A DNA stretch of 64,000 bases. Source: Polyangiaceae bacterium (GTDB taxonomy: Bacteria; Myxococcota_A; Polyangia; Polyangiales; Polyangiaceae). Positions within the stretch are counted from its first letter, which is position 1; the number at the start of each line of letters is the position of its first letter. Position numbers and translations under genes: made by a program. The DNA lies in assembly GCA_016712345.1 (NCBI GenBank), contig JADJRH010000001.1:62001-126000 (forward strand). Reading direction: 5' to 3'. This document shows, piece by piece, positions 47,709 to 58,151 of the stretch. The notes under the pieces were generated by a model that made no database searches, was not told the origin of the DNA, and saw nothing but the letters and a program-made list of their open reading frames with translations.

Positions 47709-48255
47709 GGGACCCACCCGACTCGCGGGTCGTGGGGCCCCTACCCCACGCCACCGCTCAAACAGGGCGGTCCCCCCGTTCATCGCTCGTTCGCGCACAG
47801 GTCACTCGCTCGCTTGCCCCATAAAACGCGGCCGGGGCCCAAACCGCACCGCTCGTTCGCGCACAGGTCACTCGCTCGCCGCGGGGCGGGACCCACCCGA
47901 CTCGCGGGGACTCGCGGGTCGTGGGGCCCCTACCACACGCCACCGCTCAAACAGGGCGGTCCCCCCGTTCATCGCTCGTTCGCGCACAGGTCACTCGCTC
48001 GCTTGCCCCATAAAACGCGGCCGGGGCCCAAACCGCACCGCTCGTTCGCGCACAGGTCACTCGCTCGCCGCGGGGCGGGACCCACCCGACTCGCGGGTCG
48101 TGGGGCCCCTACCCCACGCCACCGCTCAAACAGGGCGGTCCCCCCGTTCATCGCTCGTTCGCGCACAGGTCACTCGCTCGCTTGCCCCATAAAACGCGGC
48201 CGGGGCCCAAACCGCACCGCTCGTTCGCGCACAGGTCACTCGCTCGCCGCGGGGC
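47709..48255. repeat. Tandem repeat, three copies of about 179 bp
   Basis: Unit starts at 47709, 47888, 48077 and a broken start at 48256 (GGGACCCACCCGACTCGCGG in the first three). Periods are 179, 189 and 179 bp; the second has a 10-bp GACTCGCGGG duplication. Each unit holds two inner copies of a 30-bp word containing CTCGTTCGCGCACAGGTC. Frames through it read as D-L-C-A-N-E-R or S-F-A-H-R-S-L-A-R repeats, which I take as spurious. The same word is at 27.95 kb. No gene between 47580 and 48318. Confidence 0.9.
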
Positions 48256-48318
48256 GGGACCGACTGGGCACCCCACGAGCTTTTGGGCGCATGGCGGGTT
48301 CTGGGCTAGGCTCGCCGC

Positions 48319-49158
48319 GTGAGCGCAAATCCCCTTGAAAAAGCTGCCCGCCGCGAAGCGCCCCTCGGTGTTTTCGACTCGGGATTGGGCGGCCTCACCG
48401 TGGTTCACGCCCTGCGCGAAAAGTGCCCCGGCGAAAACATTGTGTACCTCGGCGACACCGCCCGCGTCCCCTACGGAACCCGCTCGCCTGAAACCGTTGT
48501 TCGATACGCCCTCGGCTGCTCGCGCGTCCTTCTCAAACGCGGAGTCAAAGCCATTGTTGTCGCCTGCAACACCGTCAGTGCTGTAGCACTCGACATGTTG
48601 CGCATTGAACTCGACCTACCCATTCTCGGCGTCATCGTCCCCGGCGCGCGCGCCGCCGTCGAAGCCTCTCAGGGCGCCCCCATTGGAGTCCTCGCCACAA
48701 CTGGCACCATCAGCTCCAACGCTTATCCCCGCGCCGTCGCCGCGTTATCTACCCGCGCTGTTGTCATCGGTCAAGCCGCACCACTCCTTGTATCCTTGGC
48801 CGAAGAAGGATGGGTAGATGGTCAGGTGCCCCGCCTCGTTGCCCAACGCTACCTCGAACCTCTTGTTCGCAAAGGCGCCCGCTCGGTTGTCCTTGGGTGC
48901 ACCCACTTTCCCCTATTAAAAAAGCCAATCGCAGAAGAACTTGCCGCCCTGACAGGTGAAAATCTACCCATCGTAGACAGTGCGTATGCCACGGCCGACG
49001 ACGTCGCCACCTTCCTCACCGAACGAAACCTGGCTTGCACCCGCACCGAAAGAGGCACCCTCGACCTGCTCGTCACCGACGTACCCAAAAGCTTCCGTGA
49101 AGTCGCTTCCCGCTTCTTGGGCGAAACTGTCGACGAAGTGCACCAGATCGACCTGTAA
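48319..49158 (+). CDS. murI: Glutamate racemase
   Basis: 279 residues from a GTG at 48319. Family start GVFDSGLGGLTVV; catalytic Cys in V-A-C83-N-T and in L-G-C194-T-H. It makes D-glutamate for peptidoglycan. Both catalytic cysteines and the Asp/Ser of FDSGLGG are present, so it should be active. It is isolated between two tandem repeat arrays and has no operon partner. Confidence 0.96.
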   Translation: MSANPLEKAARREAPLGVFDSGLGGLTVVHALREKCPGENIVYLGDTARVPYGTRSPETVVRYALGCSRVLLKRGVKAIVVACNTVSAVALDMLRIELDLPILGVIVPGARAAVEASQGAPIGVLATTGTISSNAYPRAVAALSTRAVVIGQAAPLLVSLAEEGWVDGQVPRLVAQRYLEPLVRKGARSVVLGCTHFPLLKKPIAEELAALTGENLPIVDSAYATADDVATFLTERNLACTRTERGTLDLLVTDVPKSFREVASRFLGETVDEVHQIDL

Positions 49159-49188
49159 GGGCTCGTCGGGAACGGGTGTCAGGTCGCG

Positions 49189-49807
49189 CTCGTGCGTCGG
49201 GCGGGTGCCTGCTCGCCCCACGGCGGTTCGGCTCAAGCCGACGCGCGACGCGCCATTTGGGGCTCAGCCTTATACGGTCCGACCCGGTGCGCGGTGGGTG
49301 TCTGTCAGGTTTTGTTTTCTGCACTGGGTGACTTGACGGCTGTCGGACCGCGGCTTCGCCTTTCCTTGCAATTGCCGCCTGGGGGCGCTCGTGCGTCGGG
49401 TGGCTGAACTGCTCGCCCTACGGCGGTTCGGCTCAAGCCGACGCGCGACGCGCCATTTGGGGCTCAGCCTTATACGGTCCGACCCGGTGCGCGGTGGGTG
49501 TCTGTCAGGTTTTGTTTTCTGTACCGGGTGACTTGACGGCTGTCGGACCGCGGCTTCGCCTTTCCTTGCAATTGCCGCCTGGGGGCGCTCGTGCGTCGGG
49601 TGGCTGAACTGCTCGCCCTACGGCGGTTCGGCTCAAGCCGACGCGCGACGCGCCATTTGGGGCTCAGCCTTATACGGTCCGACCCGGTGCGCGGTGGGTG
49701 TCTGTCAGGTTTTGTTTTCTGCACTGGGTGACTTGACGGCTGTCGGACCGCGGCTTCGCCTTTCCTTGCAATTGCCGCCTGGGGGCGCTCGTGCGTCGGG
49801 TGGCTGA
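49189..49807. repeat. Tandem repeat, three copies of 200 bp, downstream of murI
   Basis: Copies begin at about 49189, 49388 and 49588, with a partial fourth at 49788 (GCTCGTGCGTCGGG). The TTATACGGTCCGACCCGG block recurs at exactly 200-bp spacing (about 49270, 49470, 49670). Copies differ by few bases (e.g. TGCACTGGG/TGTACCGGG). It is unrelated to the 179-bp array before murI, but shares words with the foreign segment in the second toxin gene (CTTTATACGGTCC, CTCGCCTYTCC, GGGGCGCT). Confidence 0.9.
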
Positions 49808-49951
49808 ACCGCCTCGTGCGAGCAGTCACCCACCCTCCTATCGTAGTTGTTGGGTATATGAGCGATGGTTAGTTGTCTACTGGCTCGCGTGGTGGGGTGT
49901 CGTTTCGCCGAACCGCCTCGTGCGAGCAGTCACCCACCCTCCTATCGTAGT
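49806..49951. repeat. 42-bp direct repeat
   Basis: Exact copies at 49806-49847 and 49910-49951 begin GAACCGCCTCGTGCGAGCAG and end TATCGTAGT, 104 bp apart. They follow directly on the 200-bp array. Confidence 0.85.
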
Positions 49952-50474
49952 CCGTCCTAACTCGCGTTCCATTTTTCTAAGGCTGCCCCCACTCGGTGGG
50001 CCTGCGCCCACCTGTCTCCCCCAAGGCCATGCTCAGCGCTCGCACGCTCGCGCCTGCGCTGGGCCGGGGGAGGTTTACTCTCGGCCATAAGCCTGGCGGG
50101 CGCAGCGTTGACATAGTTTGACCTGGGCATCTGTTTAGCGATCTTGCGCAGGTTTGCGCGCTCTGTATTCTCGGCGAGTGACGCAGGCGAAGGCTTTTTT
50201 GAGCCTGCAAAAAAATATTTTCAAAACAGAGGGAGGCGTTTTTAGCCCCGCCCAATAAAGACGCTCATTCGCAACAAGATATCGCATCTCAAACATCACG
50301 CGCCCAAACGGCGTTCGGCTCACTTGTCGCGAGGTTGACCCCTCGCACGAGCCCACCCGTTTGTTCGCAAAGCCATCTACCCATTGGCCCTGCAAGGCCT
50401 TTGGTTTTGGCCCTGATCCGCCCGGCGTTACGCGCCGGCCACACGTCGAAAGCATCGCCCAGAAGAGGTATACC
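49952..50474. other. Leader region of the toxin gene
   Basis: About 520 bp without a credible gene. It is probably the promoter region of the TcB-TcC gene; I found no clear promoter. A GAAGAGG lies before the toxin's GTG. If a TcA gene once preceded this copy it has been lost. Confidence 0.4.
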
Positions 50475-53400
50475 GTGAAACATCGACCTGACCTGACATC
50501 CAATTCCACCAGTCAAGGCTCTTCCCCTGCCGACGGCTCGCCCGCCGGTCTACCCAACGGCCAAAGTGCATCCGGCCAAGGCCAAAGTTCGGCCAGCAAC
50601 TCCGGCGGCGCGCACAGTGCAAATAGCCTTTCAAACGCCGGCCCGCCCAACGCCGGCCACACCAACAGCGTCGCCCTCGGCGCCCCTCCTTCCATGCAGG
50701 TCATCGCCGCCCCACCGGCGCCACCTCCCCAACCTACCCAAACAAGTATCCCCTCCGCCAAAATCGACGCCGTACGCCCACCTTCCTTGTCCTTGCCAAA
50801 AGGTGGCGGCGCCATCCAACCCCTCGGCGACACCTTCAAAACCAACCCCGCCACCGGCACGGGTAGCTTTGCCATCCCAATTCCAGCCCCAAGCGCACGA
50901 GGCTTTGGACCTTCCCTCGCGTTGTCCTATGATTCAGGCTCCGGCAACGGCGTGTTTGGACTCGGTTGGAACCTTTCCCTCGGCGCCGTCACCCGCCGCA
51001 TGGACCGCCGGCTACCCCAATACAACGACGCGTTTGAAAGTGACAGTTTTGTCTTGTCAGGTGCCGAAGACCTCGTGCCCGTCCACCCCGCTCCCCCGGA
51101 AAACGAGTCCGATCCTGAAAGGGTCACCGCCTACCGCCCCCGCACCGAGGGTGCCTTTGCTCGCATCGAAAAACGCAAAGTCAAAGCCACAGGAAACCTA
51201 TACTGGAAAGTGTACTCCGCCGACGGAAGTGTACACTTCTACGGCCGGTCCCTCAACTCCCGAATTCAAGACCCTCAAAAAGCTCACCGCATTTTATCGT
51301 GGCTCCTCGACAGGGTAGAAGACCTCCACGGCAACGTCATGGAAGTGGAATACGCCGCGGAAAATCTCGACGGAGTCAACTCGCGCGACCCCGCCGAGCA
51401 ACACCGATTTTACGCCCACCGCATGATCGATATCTCCGGCAACCGCTACCCCAAGCGAGTCAAATACGGCAACACCACCATGGGCGACATCTCCACCGCC
51501 CAGTTTGAAATCGTCTTTGACTACGGCGACCACGACCTGACATCCCCAACACCTGCGCCCGCACCTGACAAACAATGGGCCGTCCGCCAAGACCCTTTCT
51601 CCTCCTACCGCGGCGGATTTGACCTCCGCACCTACCGCCTCTGCCAACGCGTGTTGGTCTTCCATCATTTCTCCGAGTTGGGTGTCGGACCTACCCTCGT
51701 TTCGTCGGTGGACCTGACATACAACCAGTCCAAATCGATCACCTTACTCTCCAGCGCCACCCACAAAGGGTACATCCGCCAATCCACTCCACCCGTTGAA
51801 CCAGGCGACCCGATTGTGTACTCCAGTCAGGCCTTACCGCCCCTGGAGTTTACCTACTCCCTCCCCACCAAAAAACAAAAAACCCTCCACTTTGACCCGG
51901 AGACCCTTGCCGACATCGACGTTACCACCCTCGGCAAACGCACCCAATGGGTTGACCTCGACGGTGAAGGTCTGTCAGGTCTTCTCACCCGCGACAGCCA
52001 CCAATTCCGCTATAAACGCAACCTCTCCGGTGGAAAACTCGCCAAAGCCAAAACCATCTCCACCGAACCTTCCATCGGAGTTGAACGCGCTCGCATCGTT
52101 GACCTCGACGGCAATGGCATCCCCACATTCGCCCAATTTGACGGCCCCGTCCCCGGCTCTTTCGCCCGCGAAAATGGCGCGTTTGAACGCTTCACACGCT
52201 TTGTTCAACTCCCCAACACTGTCAAGTGGGACAGCGCCCGCGTCAGCCTCCTCGACCTCAACGGCGACGGTCGCGATGACCTCCTCGTCGCATTGGACGG
52301 CAAATACATCTGGTATCCCAGTTTGGGCTCCGACGGATTTGACCATCCCTTTGTCTACCACATGGCCGACCACGACGACCGAGGGCCCGCCGTTTGGCCG
52401 AGCACGCCGTTTCACATGGCCGTCTTTTTTGCCGACATGACAGGTGACGGTCTACCCGATCTCGTCCGCATTATTGAAGGGTCACTTTCGTATTGGCCAA
52501 ACCTCGGAAACGGCCGTTTTGGAGGCCAAATCGTCATGCAAGTGCCCCTCATGCGCTTCATGAAACCGCGCTTGGACACCAAACGCATCCGCCTCGCCGA
52601 CATGGATGGCACCGGCACTGCCGACTTGATCTACTTTGACGATCACGACACCTATGTCTTTTTCAACCATTCAGGAAATGGATTTTCCAAAGAACCTGTC
52701 ATCCTCTACGGCGTTTCCGGTCAAGCCGCCTCCACCGCGGGAGTCGTGGACGCCTTCGGTAGAGGCACCCCTCAAATTGTGTACTCCCTCAACAAGTGGC
52801 AAAACGTCAATTGCCACCTCCGAGCCACCGACCTCATCGGCGATACAAAACCGTATTTGCTGACCGCTGTCAAAAACAATTTCGGCTTAGAAACAAGGAT
52901 CCAATACGCTCCTTCCACCAAATTCTACTTGGCAGATAAGGCCGCCGGTACACCGTGGGCTCACCCTCTACCTTTCCCAGTGCACGTGGTAGAAAAAGTG
53001 GAAGTCTACGACGCCGTCCGCCGCCATCGATTTGTCCAAGAGTACACCTACCACCACGGCGGGTATGACCCCGACGAACGCGAATTTCGCGGTTTTGGAC
53101 GGGTAGAAACACTGGACACAGAGTACACCGCCGCCCACGAAGGGAAAGGTTTGTTCGGCGACCTACCCATCTATAACAACGAGCGCCCTCAACCTCCTGT
53201 CTTGACAAAAACCTGGTTTCACCTCGGCATCCTCCGTCACTGGGCTTTGTATAACCAAGCCTACCAGCGTGAATGGTGGCGCCCAACAGTGGACCTTGGC
53301 TCACCTGAAGCGCCCCCAAACCTCTTGGGTAGGCCGGTGGTCCTTGCGGAGCAAACCTCCCCGGTCACACTCACCCAACGGCACGAAGCTTACCGCGCCA

Positions 53401-56400
53401 TGCGGGGCCAAACGATGCGCGTGGAAGTGTACGGACTCGACGGATCTGAAAACGACACCGTGCCGGTGCAGGTCGCCGAAACCCGCATCCGTATCGTGCA
53501 AAAGCAAGGCCCCCGAGGTGGACGCGGCGTCACCGCCAACCACTGCGTGATGTTGGTGCACCCTGAAGAAGCGGTCACCATCCACTACGAAAAAAACCAG
53601 GATGACCCGCGCATCGCCCACACCTTGACACTCGCCGTGGATGAATATGGCGTGCCTACCCGTCAAGCCACCGTGTTGTATGGTCGAAAGGTGCCCGCGC
53701 CGGCTCCCGGTCAACCGCCGGTAGAGTCGTTCCCCGAGCAACTTTCTACCCACGTCGTTGTCGGCACCCGTCAGGTCACTCACTTCCCATTTGGTGCAGG
53801 CGCAACCCCGACAAAACACCGGCTCGCCGTGCCGTTGGCCGAGCAATCATTTGAGTTGAAGATGCCCACCGCGCCCGCGGCGGCAAATGGGCTCTACACC
53901 CCTGCCGACGTCAACACCGCGTTTGACGGCGCCACGCCCGTCCCGTACGAAAATGTGGCCACCGCCGGCCAAAAACGCCTGCTCGGCTCCGCGATTCATC
54001 AATATTACAACAGCGCCGATCTACCCAATCCCTTGGCAGAGGGCACCGCAGACGTGCTCGCTCTACCTTACCAATCGTACGCCCTCGCTTTTACACCCGG
54101 CCTTGTTTCGCAAGTGTACGGGACAAAAGTCGACGGTGCCATGTTGGTGGCCGCCGGTTATCAAGACCGCGGCGCTGACGGCTACTGGGTCAAGTCAGGC
54201 CGTCAGGTGTTTGACCCTTCCCATTTTTACCTCCCCACTCAGGTCATCGACCCGTTGGGACGCACCACGTCGATCACCTACGACCCGTACTTCTTGTTTG
54301 CCATTCAGGTCACAGATCCCCTTGGAAACACCGGCTCCGCCGACATCGACTACCGCACCTTGACCCCTTGGCAAACCACCGACATCAACGGCAATCGAGG
54401 TCAAGTCGCCTTTGACGCCCTGGGGAGAGTCACCAAAGCGGCTGTTATGGGTAAGGTAGGGTCGTCCGACGGTGACACCCTTGCCGACCCGACCATGGTG
54501 TACACCTACCAGATTGACCGATGGTATAATACCCAACCCGGCAACCCCGGAAATCCAAGCGGCGCCGCGTTACCCAAACCTTCGTATATCAAAACGGAAC
54601 ACCGCGAAAAACACGGCCCCACCAACACCCGTTGGCAAACCTCCTATGCCTTTTTGGACGGTGCCGGTGGCGCCGCCCTTGCCAAAGCCAACGCCGAACC
54701 TTCCTCCCCAGGAGGCCCTGCCCGATGGGTCGCCACCGGTCGAACCATTGTCAACAACAAAGGCAACCCCATCAAACAATACGAGCCTTACTTCTCCCCA
54801 GACTGGGACTGGGAAGACGAGGAAGCGCTCTCGACCGTCGGCGTCACCGCGTTGGTCACGTACGACTCCATGGGTAGATCCTTACGGGTAGATTTGCCCG
54901 ACGGCACCTACGCTCGGAGCATTTTTTCACCCTGGCGCGTGGAGCAGTGGGATCCCAACGATACCGTAAACGAAGCGGGAAACGTGTGGCGACTCGCTCG
55001 CGAAGCCGGTGCAACTCCAAGCCCCGCCCCCGAAGACATCGACGCCAAAAACAAGGCCATTGCACACGCCAACACGCCGAGTGTCGTGCACCTCGACTCG
55101 TTGGGCAGAGCCTTTCTCGCGATCGCCAACAACGGCACCGGTGGGATGATTTCTACCAAAACCGTCTTTGACATTGAAGGTCAAGTCAAGTCGGTGGTGG
55201 ACGGGCTCGGCCGCACCTGCGCCACGTATGACATCTCGGTGGACGGTCAACTCCTCCACGAAACAAGCATCGACTCCGGCGAAAAATGGTCGTTGTCAAA
55301 TGCGCTCGGTGTACCCCTCCGTGGCTGGGATTCGGTGGGACATGAAACCAGGGTCGAAGTGGATGACCTGAATCGCCTGACGCACCTCTGGGTGAAAAAA
55401 GGCGCCGGGTTAGAAATGCTTCGCCGCAAGGTCATCTACGGCGAATCGTACCCCAACCCTCAAACGGCCAACTTGCGAGGCCGAGCCTGCCTCGTCTTTG
55501 ACGGCGCCGGCGTCACTGAAACAGCCTCGTTTGACTTCAAAGGCAACGCCCTTTCCACCACGCGCCGCCTCGCCGTCGTGTACACCTCCGAACCTGACTG
55601 GACATCCTTGGCCAACAGTGGTACCCCAAGTGCGGCTCTCACTCAGGCGGCCTCGCTCCTTGAAAACGAGACGTTTACCAAAGCGTTTGCCTTTGACGCT
55701 TTGAGCAGGCCCACGTCCGCAACCATGCCGGACCTGAGTGAGATTCGACCGACCTATAACGACGCCGGCCTGCTCGAAGCCGTGGACGCCCGCATCCGAA
55801 ACGCGTCCACATGGACACCGTTTGTAACGGGCATTGCGTACGACGCCAAAGGCCGCCGCGAACGCATCGACTACGGCAACACCACCTTCACCGAGTACAC
55901 CTACGACCCCCTGTCATTTAGGTTAACTCGCCTCCAAACAAAACGACCTGAATCCGGCGGTGTACACAGTCAACTCCAAGACCTGTTCTACTTTTACGAC
56001 CCCGTTGGGAACATCACAACGATCCGCGACGACGCGCAGCAAGAAGTCTTTTTTGCAGGTCAACAAGTCACCCCCAAACAAGAATTTTTGTACGACGCGA
56101 TTTATCGCTTGATCGCCGCCACCGGCCGCGAACATGCCGGCGGCGTCGGCGATAATCAACGCGACAACAACGACCTACCCTTGTGGAACTTACCCCACCC
56201 CAACGACGCTCAAGCGCTGCGCCGGTATGAAGAAGCGTATGAGTATGATGCCGTCGGCAACATCCTCAAAATGATCCACACCGCGGTGGGTAGCTCCGCG
56301 GGCTCATGGACCCGCCGCTACGCTTACGGGTCAAACGGTGTTGTGCCCGGTGGAAACGGTCTACCCACAAACAACCGACTCCACTCCACCAGTCTGCCCG

Positions 56401-58151
56401 GGGATACCGCAAACAGCCCTTACACCGCTGCGTACACCCACGACCTGAATGGCAACATCACCGCGATGCCCCACCTCGCGGCCATTGAGTACACACATTC
56501 AGATCAAATGCGAATGGCCGATTTGGGAGGTGGCGGCACCGCCTATTATACCTACGACGCCGGCGGCGAACGGGTCAGAAAAGTCATTCAGAGAATCGGC
56601 ACCACCCGCGAAGAACGCATCTATTTGGGTGGCTGGGAGTTGTACAGAAAACGCCAAGGCGCCAGTCAAGAAGTGGTGCTCGAACGCGAAACCTTGCACC
56701 TGATGGACGACACCCGACGCATTGCCATGGTCGAAACAAAGACCATCGACGCCGACGTGTCAGGCCCGTTGACCATCACCCCAAGGGTAAGATATCAATA
56801 CTCCAACCACCTCGACTCTGCCCATCTCGAATGCGACGAAACGGGCCTCGTGATTTCGTATGAGGAATGTCACCCCTATGGAACCCCGGCCTATCGAAGC
56901 GCCAAATCAGGGGTGGAGGTCAGCGAAAAACGATTCCGCTATACCGGTAAAGAACGCGACGACGAAACCGGTTTCCAATACCATTCGGCCAGGTATTACG
57001 CGCCGTGGCTGGGTAGGTGGACAACCGCGGATCCGGCTGGGATGGTCGATGGGTTGGGTGTGTACGCCTACGCAGGCGGCGATCCTGTTGGGGCGAACGA
57101 CCCGACAGGAAGGGAGTCAAACAAAATTCGAGAAATGCTTGCGGCAGCCCGTCGGAAAAAAGCGCAGGCCGACCTGCTCTTTTCCGAAAACCATACCCAA
57201 GGTTATACACCCGACGAGATCGGCGACATGTACCGTGAATCGGAGCATGTTCCGAAAGATCTGACCTCCCCCCCAACGCCCGAAGGTGAATCGGGTATGC
57301 GCGTTAGGTTGGGAGTAGGTCAGGCCAAAAGAGAAATGGCGCAGACAGAAGCGGCCAAAACGCCCCCGCTCACGAAGCCGGAAAAACGGCAGATCGCCAG
57401 AGACTCGGCCCGAAACTGGCTGCTCGATCATGTGCGGGTAGAACCCTGGATGGCTGCGCTTTTTCCGCCGCTTCTACCCAATGCAATGGCTACTCACTTT
57501 GTGTTGGATCCCCTTCGGAAACCCGAACCAGGCAGAATCGCATTCAACTTTCGGGAGTATCAAATACAGCGTGAGTATAACTTCATGCAAGGAACGCTAA
57601 CGACCGCGGAACTGGGAGCGTCGTTTGTGCCCTGGTCGAAGATCAGCCTTGGATTGCAGTATGTGGTGGATAAACGGATACCGCTATTTCTGCCCGTAGG
57701 GGCCGGCGGTGCAGGTGGGTTTCTGCCCCGGAAGCCAACAACACCCGCGTCGGGGCCGGGGATAACGGCGACCGCATTGGGGGGAACGGTACCCATCCCG
57801 AAAGGCACGAGCCTGGCTCTTGGTCTTGGGGAATCCCTTGAAACATTTGGTACAAGTCAAAAGGCAGTTTCCGTTGTCGGCGCCTGGGACAAGAGTTATA
57901 TAAAAGTCCCCGTTGGCAACCGCCGCCAATTCCAACACTTTTTCGGCGCTATCGTCGACTCGTTTGTCAAGAATGGCGGCCGAATAAAATTCAACCTGAC
58001 AGGCATTAAACCGGGTAGAGATGGGGTTACTACTTGGGAGCTTGGCCAAATACTCAAAAAGTCAACCTGGGAAGCGTCGACAGATTTTTTTCTCAATGGA
58101 AAACACCTGACGGGTGTGGAATTGGCAGAGGCACTGAAACCATGGCGATAA
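50475..58151 (+). CDS. TcB-TcC fusion toxin (SpvB + propeller + Rhs), complete
   Basis: 2558 residues from the GTG at 50475; the same MKHRPDL start appears in the second copy at 59693. The SpvB domain begins near residue 105 (KGGGAIQPLGDTF). FG-GAP-like blades (about 520-790: NGDGRDDLL, TGDGLPDLV, GTGTADLIYFDD) form the beta-propeller which in known Tc complexes docks on TcA. Then TcB mid-domains (about 795-1000), many YD repeats, and an Rhs core (about 2155-2213) with the TccC-like YYAPWLGRW...DPAGMVDGLG. The last 345 residues are a variable C-terminal domain, the expected toxic part inside the Rhs shell. Its activity is not recognisable. No signal peptide, as usual for Tc. Confidence 0.93.
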   Translation: MKHRPDLTSNSTSQGSSPADGSPAGLPNGQSASGQGQSSASNSGGAHSANSLSNAGPPNAGHTNSVALGAPPSMQVIAAPPAPPPQPTQTSIPSAKIDAVRPPSLSLPKGGGAIQPLGDTFKTNPATGTGSFAIPIPAPSARGFGPSLALSYDSGSGNGVFGLGWNLSLGAVTRRMDRRLPQYNDAFESDSFVLSGAEDLVPVHPAPPENESDPERVTAYRPRTEGAFARIEKRKVKATGNLYWKVYSADGSVHFYGRSLNSRIQDPQKAHRILSWLLDRVEDLHGNVMEVEYAAENLDGVNSRDPAEQHRFYAHRMIDISGNRYPKRVKYGNTTMGDISTAQFEIVFDYGDHDLTSPTPAPAPDKQWAVRQDPFSSYRGGFDLRTYRLCQRVLVFHHFSELGVGPTLVSSVDLTYNQSKSITLLSSATHKGYIRQSTPPVEPGDPIVYSSQALPPLEFTYSLPTKKQKTLHFDPETLADIDVTTLGKRTQWVDLDGEGLSGLLTRDSHQFRYKRNLSGGKLAKAKTISTEPSIGVERARIVDLDGNGIPTFAQFDGPVPGSFARENGAFERFTRFVQLPNTVKWDSARVSLLDLNGDGRDDLLVALDGKYIWYPSLGSDGFDHPFVYHMADHDDRGPAVWPSTPFHMAVFFADMTGDGLPDLVRIIEGSLSYWPNLGNGRFGGQIVMQVPLMRFMKPRLDTKRIRLADMDGTGTADLIYFDDHDTYVFFNHSGNGFSKEPVILYGVSGQAASTAGVVDAFGRGTPQIVYSLNKWQNVNCHLRATDLIGDTKPYLLTAVKNNFGLETRIQYAPSTKFYLADKAAGTPWAHPLPFPVHVVEKVEVYDAVRRHRFVQEYTYHHGGYDPDEREFRGFGRVETLDTEYTAAHEGKGLFGDLPIYNNERPQPPVLTKTWFHLGILRHWALYNQAYQREWWRPTVDLGSPEAPPNLLGRPVVLAEQTSPVTLTQRHEAYRAMRGQTMRVEVYGLDGSENDTVPVQVAETRIRIVQKQGPRGGRGVTANHCVMLVHPEEAVTIHYEKNQDDPRIAHTLTLAVDEYGVPTRQATVLYGRKVPAPAPGQPPVESFPEQLSTHVVVGTRQVTHFPFGAGATPTKHRLAVPLAEQSFELKMPTAPAAANGLYTPADVNTAFDGATPVPYENVATAGQKRLLGSAIHQYYNSADLPNPLAEGTADVLALPYQSYALAFTPGLVSQVYGTKVDGAMLVAAGYQDRGADGYWVKSGRQVFDPSHFYLPTQVIDPLGRTTSITYDPYFLFAIQVTDPLGNTGSADIDYRTLTPWQTTDINGNRGQVAFDALGRVTKAAVMGKVGSSDGDTLADPTMVYTYQIDRWYNTQPGNPGNPSGAALPKPSYIKTEHREKHGPTNTRWQTSYAFLDGAGGAALAKANAEPSSPGGPARWVATGRTIVNNKGNPIKQYEPYFSPDWDWEDEEALSTVGVTALVTYDSMGRSLRVDLPDGTYARSIFSPWRVEQWDPNDTVNEAGNVWRLAREAGATPSPAPEDIDAKNKAIAHANTPSVVHLDSLGRAFLAIANNGTGGMISTKTVFDIEGQVKSVVDGLGRTCATYDISVDGQLLHETSIDSGEKWSLSNALGVPLRGWDSVGHETRVEVDDLNRLTHLWVKKGAGLEMLRRKVIYGESYPNPQTANLRGRACLVFDGAGVTETASFDFKGNALSTTRRLAVVYTSEPDWTSLANSGTPSAALTQAASLLENETFTKAFAFDALSRPTSATMPDLSEIRPTYNDAGLLEAVDARIRNASTWTPFVTGIAYDAKGRRERIDYGNTTFTEYTYDPLSFRLTRLQTKRPESGGVHSQLQDLFYFYDPVGNITTIRDDAQQEVFFAGQQVTPKQEFLYDAIYRLIAATGREHAGGVGDNQRDNNDLPLWNLPHPNDAQALRRYEEAYEYDAVGNILKMIHTAVGSSAGSWTRRYAYGSNGVVPGGNGLPTNNRLHSTSLPGDTANSPYTAAYTHDLNGNITAMPHLAAIEYTHSDQMRMADLGGGGTAYYTYDAGGERVRKVIQRIGTTREERIYLGGWELYRKRQGASQEVVLERETLHLMDDTRRIAMVETKTIDADVSGPLTITPRVRYQYSNHLDSAHLECDETGLVISYEECHPYGTPAYRSAKSGVEVSEKRFRYTGKERDDETGFQYHSARYYAPWLGRWTTADPAGMVDGLGVYAYAGGDPVGANDPTGRESNKIREMLAAARRKKAQADLLFSENHTQGYTPDEIGDMYRESEHVPKDLTSPPTPEGESGMRVRLGVGQAKREMAQTEAAKTPPLTKPEKRQIARDSARNWLLDHVRVEPWMAALFPPLLPNAMATHFVLDPLRKPEPGRIAFNFREYQIQREYNFMQGTLTTAELGASFVPWSKISLGLQYVVDKRIPLFLPVGAGGAGGFLPRKPTTPASGPGITATALGGTVPIPKGTSLALGLGESLETFGTSQKAVSVVGAWDKSYIKVPVGNRRQFQHFFGAIVDSFVKNGGRIKFNLTGIKPGRDGVTTWELGQILKKSTWEASTDFFLNGKHLTGVELAEALKPWR

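Noticed and set aside
47682..48408. Repeat-encoded frames on both strands (DLCANER and SFAHRSLAR peptides)
   Set aside because: Open only because of the 179-bp tandem repeat; no start or family support.
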